A stretch of DNA of 64,000 nt from Celoporthe dispersa (taxonomy: Eukaryota; Ascomycota; Sordariomycetes; Diaporthales; Cryphonectriaceae): positions 186,001-250,000 of the forward strand of contig WAID01000009.1 in the NCBI GenBank assembly GCA_016584495.1. The letters are read 5' to 3'. Shown here piece after piece: positions 24,996 through 37,474 of this stretch. Both the position numbers and the translations under genes were made by a program. Each line of letters starts with the position of its first letter. Within the stretch, counting starts at the first letter, position 1. A model generated the notes under the pieces. The model was not told the origin of the DNA. It saw only the letters and a program-made list of their open reading frames with translations, and did no database searches.

Positions 24996-27900
24996 AACGG
25001 CGGAAATAGGGGTGCGGGATAGGATTCTGGTCAGTAGTCCGGGGGCCTAGAGACTGATCTACTCGCAACTGTCAATCCCGAGGGCTTTGTCACTGGAGGG
25101 CATTCATTACACAGGATATAACACTACAGAGTCACAAATAAAGCATGATTGATTCCCCGAAGCAAGAATATATCGCAGTACATGATCACAAAATTCTCTC
25201 TCCAGACAAGCATCGCAATTTCTGTCATATTTTGATAGTTCTAATCTTGTATTCGCTACCTTTTGTTCACCGCACCAAGATCTTCTATTTCTATTTTCCC
25301 CCTCTCGATACAATATGGAGTCGCAAGAGGACATTACAATAAGAGGCAAAGAATAGTGCAATTTATCACAGCCACACTCTTACCAGACCTTACTATCTGG
25401 CGTCTTCTCCTGGCCACAGCATAAATCCATTCCTCTCGCTGGGGATAGAATGATTGTGCAGGTCATACTCCGACTGTCCCGGTCGTAGCTTGCGCAAGTA
25501 GTAGTCATGTAATGGGTAAGTAGTTGGGTACAGAGGCCAGAGGCAGGCTCCAATCAGAAGAGAGATCCGGGTTGGCATGACATGTTCCTTGCAAGTACTT
25601 GAACCGGTCGGTCGAGTACAAAGATGTGTCATAATGGTACCTCTGCAGGGACCGGCTGCCTCGGAGAGACAGGAACAGCACAGACATTATCGCACGATCG
25701 AATTCTGGGGTAAAGCAACAAGACCACACCTGCAGCTAGCTACATAGAGTAGTAGTACCAGAAAAGATAGTGTCACCTCTTCTCATCCCGAGACCCTTCT
25801 CTTTGTTCTTTTTTTTTCTTCTCTTCTTTTTTCACACACACACCCCATACGGGGATGATTGGCACGCCATGAAATGAGGTTTCATCCAGACCGGACTTGG
25901 TCTGGTCACATGCGACACAGCCTCCTCAATCTCTTCATCGCTGTCCCTCTAACAACAACTATGGAGTGAGCCGCACAAGCCCGGGCACAAGGAAGCAAGT
26001 TAGACCTCGGGCCGGGGCGGGCAGTTGTCACCCACCCCTCGCCCAGGCACAACAGGAAAGTCAAAAACAGATAGATTCTAATTATTACATGTGTACTGTC
26101 CTAGAATCAGTTCATTCAAGGGAGAGAAGGGGAGCCGGCGGAGTGGGTATGTTCAAAAGGCTTAGGAGGATTCGGATCCGCAAGACCGCCTGCGGCTCGC
26201 GGTGGGTTTCCGGTGTATGTACTGGCTGTGAGAAAGTGAAAGTCCAAAAAAAAAAAAACCCCCCCTCCGTGTTCGTCAGTGGTGCCTGGGCTTGCCATCG
26301 GGGTCCGTAGTGGCTCCCGATGGGGCGTTCTGTGGTGGGGCGGCCCCTCGCTGACCATTCACCCGAGATAAGGGTGATTGGAGCTGTGGTTTGGGTGTAC
26401 GTAGTTAGGTAGGCATCACACAGTGAACGCCTTGAGCATCAAACTGGCCTCGGTGAGAGATACGTAGATGGTCGAGGATGGGGGGTCAGGGAAAGGAAAG
26501 AATGAGAGAAAAGAGATAGTCTTCAAGTCTGCGATAATTGAGGCGTTTGCATTGATGGATGATGAGAAGAAATGGAGCCATATTACATAGTGTGGTGCTG
26601 ATCAGTGGCATCTTGCCAGGATTGGAGCTTGTGACCTTTCTGCACACAAAAAAGGTTGGGGTAGAAAGATGGCGGGGGGCTTTATTAGTGGTCTAGCCGG
26701 GAATGCGGGGTGCAGAGGCGTCAAACGCGGAGGGGAACTGTTTGCACTATAGCAGCTACAGCGGTCTAGGCTTGCTTCTATGGTAGGTTATGAGCAGATA
26801 CAGAGTATACCGTGAGGAAAACGTCTTGTACTGGGTTTATTCCCCCTTCTTTCTCCTCTCGATGAGCTGGTCTCTTTCTATCTTTCTTTTCCTGGTATGT
26901 AACTGGTGATCTGTAAAAGAAAGAGAAAGAGAAAAAAAAAGGGGGGGGTCATCTTGAGACGGACGTGACGATGAGGAATTGGGCACTAATTAACCCACTC
27001 AAGGCAGTGGCATCCGCAGTTCTCGCCCCTAGATCACACTCACTGATGTTGTTAAGGGTGGTGGAGGAGGAGAGAGGCCGGGGGGGGGAGGGGGAGAACT
27101 ATCTCGCCTCGCCTCACCTCACAGTCCGAAATCCCTCGGTCCAAAGGAGAGCGGATCATTCGTCAGGAGAACTTCTGTTGCGTGAAAATCTGGGGAACAA
27201 TGATGTTGCGTGTTGGTAATCCGAGAACGGTCCTGAGTTCAAACAATCCTGGCACGCTGGCACCTGGGCGCCTGGGCACCTGGGGTCGCTAAGGGAACTA
27301 GCACCTCGAGTGTGGGGTGTGCCCCATCCGGGGTTGGACTGTGAACCGGAAAGCCCCTCGCTGCGCTCCAGAAGACGAACCCCCCCCCCTCTCTCCTCTT
27401 TCTTTCTTCTACCTCCATACCGTGTCGAGACACAAGCCGCCCGGATCAAGAGTCTGCAGTGTCTAGTTCTCGATCTACAGGCGCTTGACCACGCACCGTC
27501 TGGTCACTGTCCACTGTCCACACGGTATACTCTACAGTTTCCTGTTGCTGACAGCGTCGCCCTGATGATGAAGATGATGACGATATGTACGAATCCCTGT
27601 GGCACGGCACACATGTGTGTATCGTGTGGGCGCGGATCCGAACCTTAGCCTCGACACAGGTGTGTACTATGTAGCAAAGCAACCATGCCAGATCCAAGCA
27701 GCAGGGGGGAGGGGGGTGGAAAGAAAAGCCTCTAACAAAACCTCCGGCCAAGGGAAAGTGCTGTACTATGTACAGGAAGTACATGCCAATCTGGACTGTC
27801 GAAATACCCCGCTCTGGGAGGGGCTACCCATGGCGATGCTCCCTTGGTAACCTTCGCCACTTCCGTCCTCGTATGCGACCTGATGAACTATTTGACCCGT

Positions 27901-28144
27901 CGTCTGCCGCCTACCTCTCCTCTGCCGGAGCTGCTGCATTCCTGCTCTCTTCCCCTCCCTCATCTCCTCTCGAGCTTCAGCTTCTTTCCTACTCTTGATA
28001 CCCATCCTCCACCGTACTCATCTCTATCTGTCTCTCTCTCTCCCTCCCCCTCCTCCCCCCTTCTCCCTCAGCGGCAGTGCCAGAACTGAAAAGACGAACC
28101 TCCCACAACACTAGACCACACAGACCATCCAGATCCTACCAACC
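24996..28144. other. Long gene-free intergenic region (3.1 kb)
   Basis: I find no supportable coding exon, RNA gene or transposon here. The left part (25.0-25.8 kb) is AT-rich and the rest is mixed. There are homopolymers at about 26247-26270 (A then C) and 26933-26947 (A then G), and a CT-rich block at 27880-28075 leading into the aldehyde dehydrogenase gene, probably its promoter and leader. Open frames on both strands lack domains. Confidence 0.55.
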
Positions 28145-29886
28145 ATGTCTCTGTTCACAGAACTCAAGACTCCAGTCACTGGCGTCTACAAGCAGCCCAC
28201 AGGACTGTATGCTACGAACCCCCCCCCCCTTCCTTTCCTCTCGTGCCCGCACATCTCTGGTATTTTTCCAAATGGTTTGGTCGTCACGGGCTAACAGTGC
28301 TCCTTTTCCTTCCTCGCTAGGTATATCGGCGGCAAGTGGGTCGAGGCCGTGGACAAGAAGAAGTTCGATGTCATCAACCCCGCCACCGAGGAGATCATCA
28401 CCCAGGTCTCCGAAGGCACCGAGAAGGATGTCGATATCGCCGTCGCCGCCGCCCGCAAGGCCTTTGACGGCGAGTGGAAACAGACGTCGCCCAACGCCAG
28501 GAGCCGCCTGCTGCTGAAGCTTGCCGACCTCCTCGAGGCGAACACAGACCTGCTGGCCGCCGTCGAGTCGCTCGACAACGGCAAGTCCATCAACATGGCC
28601 CGCGGTGACGTCGGTGCCGTCGTCAACTGCATAAGGTACTATGGTGGCTGGGCCGACAAGATCGAGGGCAAGACCCACGACATCGACCCGGGCATGTTCC
28701 ACTACTCCAAGGTGGAGCCAGTAAGTCTCTCTCAACAGCACTCCCGCGCGCGCGTGCCGTATATATAACATGCTCTAACCTCGGCGAAACCAGATCGGTG
28801 TCTGCGGGCAGATCATTCCGTGGAACTTCCCCCTGCTCATGTGGGCGTGGAAGATCGGCCCCGCCCTGGCGACCGGCAACTGTGTGGTGATGAAGACTGC
28901 CGAGCAGACGCCCCTCTCCGCCCTGGTGGCTACACAATTTATCGACGAGGCCGGCTTCCCGGCGGGTGTCTACAACCTCGTCTCTGGTTTCGGCAAGACA
29001 GCCGGTGCTGCCCTCGCCTCGCACATGGACGTCGACAAGGTGGCCTTCACCGGCTCCACCCCCGTCGGCCGACAGATCATGAAGGCCGCCGCCGCCTCCA
29101 ACCTCAAGAAGGTGACCCTCGAGCTGGGCGGCAAGTCGCCCAACATCGTCTTTGACGATGCCGACATCGAGGAGGCCATCCACTGGGTCAACTTTGGCAT
29201 CTATTTCAACCACGGCCAGTGCTGCTGCGCAGGCTCCCGCATCTTCGTGCAGGAGGGCATCTACGACAAGTTCATCGCGGCCTTCAAGAAGCGCACCGAG
29301 GAGAACAAGGTCGGCGACCCGTTCGCGGAGGACACCTTCCAGGGCCCCCAGGTCAGCCAGCTCCAGTATGACCGCATCATGGGCTACATCAAGGTCGGCA
29401 AGGAGGAGGGCGCCACGGTGGAGACGGGCGGCGAGCGCCACGGCGACAAGGGCTACTTCATCAAGCCCACCATCTTCAGCAACGTCACCCCCAAGATGAA
29501 GATCGCACAGGAGGAGATCTTCGGGCCCGTGTGCACCATCTCCAAGTTCAAGACCGAGGAGGATGCCATCGAGGCCGCCCACGACACGTCCTACGGCCTC
29601 GCCGCCGCCGTCCACACCAAGGACCTCAGCACCGCCATCCGCGTCGCCAACTCCCTCAAGGCCGGCACCGTCTGGGTGAACTGCTACAACCTCATCCACC
29701 ACCAGGCAAGTATTGGCCCTCCTCCCCCTCTCCCTCCGCCAGGGGCGAGAGAGACAACACACATGCTAACTGAGCTCCCAGATCGGCTTCGGTGGCTACA
29801 AGCAATCCGGCATCGGGCGGGAGCTCGGAGAGGCTGCCCTGTCGAACTACCTAGAAAGCAAGGCCGTCCATATCAAGCTGCAGTAA
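28145..29886 (+). CDS. NAD(P)-dependent aldehyde dehydrogenase
   Basis: Oxidises aldehydes to acids, for example acetaldehyde to acetate in ethanol use; it is probably cytosolic, since no clear targeting peptide is seen. Exons are 28145-28206, 28321-28720, 28794-29705 and 29782-29886, coding 492 residues, the normal length. Landmarks are IPWNFPLLMWAWKIGPAL (cofactor-binding Asn region), FTGSTPVGRQI (Rossmann loop), LELGGKSPNIV (general-base Glu), GQCCCAGSR (catalytic Cys) and EIFGPV near the C-terminus, with IGFGGYKQSGIGREL last. The final intron begins with GC rather than GT (CAG/gcaagt), which the frame requires. The short first exon ends inside the TGL codon. The closest relatives by feel are fungal AldA/Ald types; I leave the symbol open. 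Confidence 0.95.
29706..29781 (+). other. GC-AG intron in the aldehyde dehydrogenase gene
   Basis: The donor is gcaagt after CACCAG and the acceptor is ctcccag. Phase 0 is required to join HHQ to IGFGGYKQSG, and the nearby GT (in aagtattgg) would break the frame. The branch-like tgctaact sits about 17 bases before the acceptor. Confidence 0.85.
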
Positions 29887-31309
29887 GGGGTCACCGGAAA
29901 CCAGAGGGAAGGAATAAGAGGAAGAGAAAGAAGAAAAAAAAATTGAAACTGTCAAATGGTATGCCGGAGTTTGTTGGTCGTAACATGGTCATGTATTTGC
30001 TTGCTGGAAACAGCCTCTTTATCACCATTTGACGTGATCTTTGTATACTGTTAGCGTATTTCTAACCCAGCGCACTGGACGATCAATGAATGCCATATTT
30101 TATTGTTGCTACTGAACAGGACTTTTGGCTCCCCCCAACAGCTTCCGCTCAGCAGGTGCAAACCTCCCGAGAGAACCCAGACCATAAATTTATGGAATAG
30201 CTTCTGGTCTACAGAACTCATCATCTCCAACTGCTCTCCCTACCAAGCCTTTTCGCTTCAAGAGAAACAAAGCCGTCCTGCCGTAAAAAGCATGTCTCCG
30301 GGAGGTCAAAATCGACTTGATTTACAACAGGAGGTTGTCTATAACCCAAGAGGAACATCCCGCAACAATCTCTCCAGCACGGCTATTTCATACAGACTTT
30401 ATGCGCATATCATAAAAAACAAACCAGCCAGAAAAGAAACAATCAGGCCATATATACATATGACAACAGACCCTGTGCTGTGCTGTGCTGTGCTGTCATC
30501 ACATACATCACTCACCGGTAGGATTCCCCCTTCCTCCTCCACTCTACCACTCCACCAGCCAACCAACCCCCCCCCCCCCTCTTCTCCCCTCAGTAGACCA
30601 ACGGGGGCGCGGGCGCGTTACCGCTATTTTTTAGCGGGGACAACCCCCTCTGTCAGCAAGCCTGAGGCGAAACCCCACTGACTGAGGTTGAACCCAACCC
30701 AACCCAACCAGCCAACCAAAATGCTGCACTACTGTTCCCCTACCCGCGACCCGGGCGCGTAGTCAACAACCTCGTGAACGGTCCGGGTCCTCCATCAACT
30801 TTCCTCCGCCTACAACCTCCAATCCTACCACAAGAAGAAAAAAAAAGAAAAAAAAGAAAAACCAAACCAAACCAAACCAAACCAAAAGAGACCAACCGAA
30901 AAAACAAATCCACACACACCCGACCTTACCGCAATCGCATACAGTTCCTTCTGAGGGATCAACCAACCCACCCCAACCCAACCCTGTCCGCCGTATTCCC
31001 TCCCTCGCTTCCCCCCTTCCCTTCTCCCAAATAAACCCCCCCCCCCCCGGCCCAAGGTGGGAAATCCAGAGAGAGGGGGCTCGCCTGGGTGGAATCCTGA
31101 CCCGATCCAGAGAGAGGGGCAAAGGGCCCAGAACAGAAGAGAGCACAGATCAGGACGGGAAAGCGGGGAAAAGGGAGGTTCCCATCCGGCGCCACAGAGG
31201 GAGAGGGAGAGGGAGAAAAGGCGAGAGAACAGAAGAAGAGAAAAAAAAGAAAAAAAAGGCCAATCCCAACTGTGATCCCATATCGGAAGGGAAACCAAAA
31301 AAAAAAAAA
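29887..31309. other. Intergenic region rich in homopolymers and simple repeats
   Basis: The stretch contains C-runs (30569-30581 and 31038-31050), a tandem CCAAA tract (about 30864-30885), tandem TGTGC near 30475-30495 and GA-rich DNA at 31190-31255, ending in an A-run that directly abuts the DAD1 start codon. I see no gene. This is probably the 3' UTR of the aldehyde dehydrogenase gene and the DAD1 promoter/leader. Confidence 0.55.
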
Positions 31310-31801
31310 ATGGCATCAACCTCCACCCGCGGCGAGTTCGAACGCCAGCGCGCCGAGCTTGTCCGCGAGATTGCAGAGGTACGTGCTTATTCTTTTTAGG
31401 GGAGGGGTGGAAAGGTTCAAGGGTGGAGGATACTCCCCATCACTCCTCCCTCCGCCCAAACCCGTCTATCTATGGCTGACCGACTGACGTTCTCCCACCC
31501 CCTCCCCCCCCCCTCCCAGAGCTTCGAGCACGTCCTGGCCGGCATAAACAAGCTGAACCGCAACCTGGAGGCGGTAATCACAGTGGGCAACGAGTTCTCC
31601 TCCGTCGAGGCCCTGTGGAGCACGTTCGAGAACGTCATGGGCCAGGAGGGCGGGGAGGATAACAACAGCGGGGGTGGAGGCGGGGCTGCGGCGGCAGAGG
31701 AGGAGCAGCAGCAGGAGGAGGAGGAGGTGGTGGTGCACGGGCTGGAGGAGGAGGAGGGAGATGCGGAAGGGGAGGAGGGGCATGTAGGCGGGGACTCGTG
31801 A
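31310..31801 (+). CDS. DAD1: DASH/Dam1 complex subunit Dad1 with acidic tail
   Basis: Kinetochore protein of the fungal DASH ring that couples chromosomes to spindle microtubules. Exons are 31310-31378 and 31520-31801 (intron 141 bp, phase 0), coding 116 residues. The conserved core is complete: FERQRAELVREIAE joined to SFEHVLAGINKLNRNLE, then VGNEFSSVEALWSTFENVMG. After the core come about 50 residues of Gly, Ala, Gln and Glu low complexity, longer than the minimal family form. The start follows a 14-A run. The gene converges on RHO4. Identity rests on the core motif and is strong despite the small size. Confidence 0.9.
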
Positions 31802-32735
31802 GGAGTAGGCGGGTGAGGAGGTCATCGGGGACGGACGATGGCCGATGAGCAAGAAAAGGTCGAGTGCTCTTGATGGACAGGAGACGTGCTTGCTGGGAAG
31901 TGGAAAATATCCGTGATACCCAATATCCTACTGCTTCTACGAGGATGGCCGTCCTCAAAGAGAGAGACAGGTACATCAGGAGCTGATCATAAAAACATAC
32001 ACACCAAAGTCACATCACGACTTGATGCTCCTAGAGGCTAGGCTTTTTTTTTTTTTTTTTTTTTTTGTGTAGAAATAAGATGTTTGTTTCCTGTCCATGC
32101 GCCGCCTGCTCTCGAAAGACTAATGCAACAAATCCATGCAAGAAACCAACTACAATCCCTCGAGATTCCCTGCAGTGGGAACAAAAATAAAAATATGAGA
32201 CCACCGTTGCCCCTTCTGTCCCTCCCTGTCGTTGATTGATGTACAGCCCGGTTCCCGGGTCGCCGCCCTCCCCGAACGCCCCTCCGTCAAGCAGTGGTGG
32301 CATCAAGCCACGGATGGCAAGGAGGGACAGGTGGTCCTTCTTGCGTGTGGTTTTTGTGCTGCCCCCCTCGACATCGAGGGAGGGCAAGGTATAGAAGAGA
32401 ATTCCACATACAGAGAGAAAAATATAATGCCAATGGAAACAAGTAATCCTAACATTTGGGTTCTGGCCGAGCCCGCCCTGCCTCGCAGGCATACAGGGCC
32501 AGACCCCATGTGGTACGTCCTGCCTCCTAGCCCCATTGTATGTAATCGTCCATCATCCGTCATCGTCGTTGCGCCGGTTGGCAGGCCGATGCGAGCCTCT
32601 CGCGGGCTGGTTGTTCTCGAAGTTTCGTGTCGAGTTCAACAGGAAATGATGGTCGTCGTGTCGCATCACCGCTTCGTTGTCATTACGCCCCTCCGCCCGG
32701 GATTAAGATAATTAAAAAAAAAAAGTAGTTCCTGC
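31802..32735. other. Convergent 3' intergenic region
   Basis: This lies between DAD1 (+) and RHO4 (-). A T-run of over 20 bases sits at about 32044-32066 and an A-run near 32713-32724. No gene is seen. Confidence 0.55.
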
Positions 32736-33844
32736 TCAGAGCATCGGGCACTTTCTCCTCTTCTTACGAGCACCGCCGACGCCCGGGAGGTTGAGCTGGC
32801 CCGCGATGCTGCTCCGGCGGCCCTTTGGCGCGGCGGTCTCTTGCACCTCCAGGTTCCGCCTGTCGTTGGCGACGACGGTGACGATGGCCTGCTCAAAGAT
32901 CTCGTCGACACCCTTCATCTCCTTGCTGCTGCACTCCATGTACTGGGCGTTCATCTTCTGGGCGACGGCCATGCCCTGCTCGCGGGTGACGGGGGTCAGG
33001 CCCTGGGTCTTGAGCATCTCGATGCATGTCTTCTTGTAGCGGAGGTCGGACTTCAGGGCGACCAGGATGAGGGGTGTGTAGGGGCAGAAGTGGAGGACTT
33101 CGGGGTACCACTGTGATTGATGCGCGTTAGTCGTGATGATGCTTCTTGTCTTATCTTCTGGGGCGGGGAGGAGAGAGAGAGAGAGACAGAGATCGAGGGG
33201 ACGCGTACCTTGTCCATGACATTGTCAAGCGAGTTGGGACAGTCAATGGCGAAGCAGACAAAGATAAGGTCGGTCTCTGGGTACGAGAGCGGCCGCAGGC
33301 GGTCGTACTCTTCCTGTCCTGCGGTGTCCCACAGCGCGAGCTCGACGGTCCTGCCGGTTGGGGGGTGTACTGGGTATGTGATGTAGTTCTCGAAGACTGT
33401 TGGGACGTATTTCTGTTTGTTTTCAAGGGACGCGCCGCAGGTCAGCAGATGGAACGGGTACAATAGCGGTGGTGGTGGTGGTGGGAGGAGTAGGAGGATG
33501 GCCGAGGGCTTCCTCTTCTGTTGCCTTCTTCTTACCTCTGGGAAGTATCCTTGACTGTAGCTGATCAAGAGACACGTCTTGCCGCAGCCGCCGTCGCCGA
33601 CGACGACAATCTTCTTGGAATAGGCAGGGGCGTCGGTCATGGCTGTTGCTGAGGAGTCGCGGCCAGATGTGGAAGTGCTCATCATAGTACTGACGGTGGC
33701 ACCACTTGACCGCTGGGCTGCTTTCCTATCGCTGCTGGCGCCGGTACTGTAGCTGGAGGGTGTCTTGCGGCCAGATGGGTCATACTTCTCCTGGATGGGC
33801 TGGTTGTTGTAGTATGAATTCCGAGAAATGTAAGACGAAGCCAT
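32736..33844 (-). CDS. RHO4: Rho4-type small GTPase
   Basis: Membrane-anchored Rho GTPase. Rho4 orthologues in filamentous fungi organise actin and microtubules at the septum, and loss blocks septation. Minus-strand exons are 33844-33536, 33412-33209 and 33110-32736, both introns phase 0, giving 295 residues. A 75-residue Ser/Thr-rich N-terminal extension precedes the G domain, typical of Rho4. Nucleotide motifs are GDGGCGKT (P-loop), YVPTVFENY (switch I/effector), DTAGQEEYD (switch II), LKSD (base recognition) and CSSKE. A basic stretch (ARKKRRK) precedes the CAAX box CPML, whose final Leu predicts geranylgeranylation. Assignment to Rho4 rather than Rho1/2/3 rests on the extension and on overall recognition. 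Confidence 0.93.
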
Positions 33845-36184
33845 GCTCGTTTATCTGTCCTTCACCTGGGAGGGTTTTTTTTTTTGGGGGGGGGCTGCGA
33901 ATGGATGCGCTGCCAGTCCAAGGCGGGGTCCCCCTACGTTGCGTTGCGAGCGGGCAGGGCGGCCAGGCCTAAGGGCAGCACAGTGCAGTCGCAAGTGCAA
34001 AGTCTGTTGACACAGAGATTGATGGATTGATTCTCAGCTGTGGCCGGCAGAGGTGGTTTCTCTCCCACAAGGTAGGACGCAATTTGGGCCTCGAGGTGCA
34101 GGGCGCAGGTGATAGTTCAGATGGTTGGGGGGGGGGGGGAGACAAGGATGTGGGCGTTGCTGTCTGGCCTGCTGAATGGACCTTTTTTTTATGTGAAGGT
34201 TGAGCAAGGTTGTTTTTAATGTTGTTGTTTGTGGTTGGTCAAGGGCAGATGGGGAATGGTATCTTTCTTTCTTTCTTTCTTTTTTGTTTTTAGAGGGGTG
34301 GTTGTTTATTCTCGTGGCTGCAGGTGATAGGATGCAGGATGTGAGTGATTGTGATGTGGCAGATGCGAGGCAATGGAGATGCAGGAAATCGATCTCGCTG
34401 ATCTCTCGAGGCTTTAATTCTCCTGTCTTTGTGTCGTTGGTCCAGGTTTTTCGGGTTCAGTCCTCAGGGGCCAAAGATTCCAAGGTTTTCCCAGGTCAAG
34501 AAAAAGGTCACGTCAGTTATTTTCAGAGAGTGGGAAGTCGGGATGGGGACCCATAGAGCCCAGGTCTGTAGGCTGCAGCAGGCGGTGATGATGATGATGA
34601 TGAAAAGGGAAGGGGGGCGAGAGGGAAGGCAGAGGGAAAGAGCACGACGATGGGTACGGGTATATCGAGTGGGTGGGTAATGGATCGGCTTCCAAGACAA
34701 GAAGGTTGTTTCTGAGACAACACTAGCGGCTCCTCTGGGCAAATGGCAAGAAGTGGGAGGCTGGTGTTCAGACACACACGAGCACGAGAAGGAGCAGAGA
34801 GATCAGATCAGATCAGGATACGGCCGTCTAGATCTCTAAAGTATGTTTACTTGGGGCGGGTGGAGTGTCCACAGCAACGAGCCGGGGGGGTTGTGTGGGA
34901 GCTTGATGTTGCAGCTGGAGCAAGCTCAGCCTGGCCCATGTAACCTTGGTCCCTGTGTTTGTATCTGTACATGCCATGTATCTTCAAGGAGCCCTGAGGG
35001 CAGTCCTCCCTCTTCACATTGTTCTTCTCTCTCTCTCTCCCTCCTCATTACACAGCACCCTCATTACACAGCACCGATATACACCTGTCTGTGGAGGTGA
35101 ATCTCAAGTCTCAGAAGATCATGCCACATCCATCGGCGGGCGCCCTCTGCCTCCTGTGGGACTTCACCATGCAGCTTCAGGTGTTCAGCTCCGATTGGCA
35201 CCTGAGCAGACCACCACAAGTGGTAAACACACCCAGATCGCTTTGGACCCAGCATGCCCAGCTCCAGGGCTCTGTCCAATCCCGCCTGTCGTCATAAGCC
35301 AGAGCCCAGGGAGTTACAGTGGGCCTCGTCCAGCGGGAGTGGGGGAAACCCTTCTAGCGATTACACCCCCTGCGTCTATTCTAAATTCAGGTGGCAGGGC
35401 AGGCGCTTTTCGGTGGCTGGAACCCCTCCCCATTCCCCTCCCTCCTGCAGCCTGGGGGGGAAGGGGGAGGGGCCAGTTGCCGGCACTGCCAACCCTGGGG
35501 CCTACAGCTCCAGGCAAGAACCACCAACCCACCCGCTCAACTTATTCACTCACTCACTCGCCCGCTCTCACACTGCCCTGGACCGCCCCTTGCCTCTGCC
35601 CTTCTTGGACCATGTCCGTGTCCGTGCACGCACCTGCATCACACGTCCTAGAGAAAAAAATTCCCCAAAATCGCGACCAAAATTCCCGGGCGCGTTTCTC
35701 GCTCCCCGCAGAAATCTTCTCTCTTTCCTCTGTCGTCAGCCTCAGAAACCGGGAATCTGCTGCACGACACAGCCTACCGCCTCCAGAATCCAGGGTCCTC
35801 GTGTTTGTGTGTTTCGTCACTCACCTGCTCACCTCCTCTGGCAGCTGACACAAACCAAGAACAACCTGAAGCCGCCATCATCATCACCAAGACGAGGCGG
35901 GCGTGACGTATCTCAACAATTTTTTCCCCTTTGTCTAGAGCAGTCCTTGTTCTCGATCGATATCCACCCACCTTTGGGCACCCGCGTGACCTGGTTTTAC
36001 TTTTTTTTTTTCTCTCTTTCTTTTCCGTCCGCCTGCAACGACCATCATTCTTCTTCCTTCTCACGGTTTTTCTCTTCTCTTCCCCCCCTGCAGGTCGGAT
36101 TTTTCAGATCCAGCCAGACAAACCAGGAACCAGTCCCAACCCCTTGTCCCCTTTCCCCCCTGCACACACACACACACACACACA
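33845..36184. other. Divergent promoter region, no gene seen
   Basis: This is 2.3 kb between RHO4 (-) and the elongin C gene (+). It has T/G runs near 33868-33888, a tttc repeat at 34260-34285, an ATG-rich repeat at 34585-34605, CT tracts, and a direct repeat of about 17 bases near 35042-35074 (cctcattacacagcacc). A CA microsatellite (about 36162-36184) directly precedes the elongin C start codon. No domain is found in any open frame. Confidence 0.55.
36162..36184 (+). repeat. (CA)n microsatellite at the elongin C start
   Basis: About eleven CA units end immediately before ATG at 36185, so the repeat forms the last bases of the 5' leader. Confidence 0.9.
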
Positions 36185-36791
36185 ATGGAGAAGACGGACA
36201 GCATCACGGCACCTGTCAAATATGTCACACTCGTCTCCTGTGACGGTTTCGAGTTTGTCCTGCCCCGCGAGGCCTGCTATGTCAGCCCTTTCCTCAAGAG
36301 ATCTGTCGACCCTGAGGGCGGTTTCATGGAAGCGTCTACGGGGCGTGTCACCCTCGAGATGTTCAGGTGAGTTGTTCCCCGCAACACGGTCCTCCGTTGC
36401 ACCGCCACATCCTCTCCCCCCGCCTCTCTCCTCGTTGACTCATTGGCGGTGTCGATGATGAAACAAAGTTTTTTTCAGTTCGCTGTGTTCTTCCTGACAG
36501 AGCCTCGTTCCCTCTTATGGGATGGACGGCTCTGTGTGAGCTCTTTACCTACACTTGATCTGAGATGCCTCCCCACCTCCCACCAGCCGATTATTCATCA
36601 CCTCTGAGGGGGGCTTTGGCCTGCGTGACTAATCACCACCACATAGCTCCCTCATCCTCGAGAAGGTGGTCGAGTACCTGATCTACTGGTACCGCTACAA
36701 AGACAGCGAGGACGTTCCCGACATGGACATTCCCGTCGACCTGTGTCTGGAGCTGCTCACCGCCTCGGACTTCTTGGGCCTCGACAGCTAG
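36185..36791 (+). CDS. ELC1: Elongin C (SKP1/BTB-fold E3 adaptor)
   Basis: Small adaptor that links substrate receptors to cullins in ubiquitin ligases and takes part in removing stalled RNA polymerase II; nuclear and cytosolic. Exons are 36185-36366 and 36647-36791, joined in phase 2 (FSSLILEK). The intron is 280 bp, the longest in the window. The 108-residue product matches the usual ~110. Key motifs are YVTLVSCDGFEF, LPREACYVSPFLK, LEKVVEYL and a C-terminal DLCLELLTASDFLGLD. Weaker positions (YWYRYKD in place of the YNYKYKD form) are still family-like. It stands between the RHO4 promoter and the convergent DBR1. Confidence 0.92.
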
Positions 36792-37474
36792 TGACTCGAA
36801 ATCTGCCGTCTCAACCTCGCCGACAGGCGCAGGGGAAAAAGGCCAATTCCGACCATTGATGGCGGAAAAGACTGGCTCGTCTCATGACCCGACACGATCT
36901 CTCACATTGCATTTCCCGGGATTGGGGCGTTCAGGCAGGGTAAGGTTTGGTAACGACTATGGCAACAACAGGATAAGAGCACTAGGGACCATGAGATATG
37001 TGCTTTTACCATGATACCCTGAACCTGTGGCAATGAACTGTCATGAGGCTGGTTGATGGTCGGTATGGTCGTCATACTGATCTCATCCTATTTCGTTATT
37101 TTTTTCTTCTTGCCTTGAGCCTCGGTCTACTTGGACCCAGTCAGGTGTTTCAATCCTCGTAGGCTATGCTTCACCATGCTATGCGTAACACCACGTACCG
37201 CTACCAACTCCTCGTGATGATTTTTTTTTAAAAAGAAAATCGGAACCCATTCAATAAGCATATGCGTTCGGCTCCAGTTCAGTGGGTTGACCGTCTAATA
37301 CGAATGGAAAATTAATTCTCCCCCACACTCTGCTTGACTCCAAGAAGTCTACTTCTGTTGAGATCTCGCTTTTTCAGAGGGGGAAACAACTCCCTTTCCT
37401 AATCCTCGGAAGGGATGGAGGGAAGGGACGGTTTCTTCGAATACTATGACCGTTTACCATTACTGAACCGAAAA
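36792..37474. other. Convergent 3' intergenic region
   Basis: This is the 3' flanks of the elongin C gene (+) and DBR1 (-). It is moderately AT-rich with T- and A-runs at 37220-37240. No gene is seen. Confidence 0.55.

Noticed and set aside
28623..29762. 379-codon minus-strand frame
   Set aside because: Antisense to the aldehyde dehydrogenase exon, which has full family motifs on the plus strand.
30103..30681. 192-codon plus-strand frame downstream of the aldehyde dehydrogenase gene
   Set aside because: Includes simple repeats and C-runs with no domain; most likely 3' UTR and intergenic DNA.
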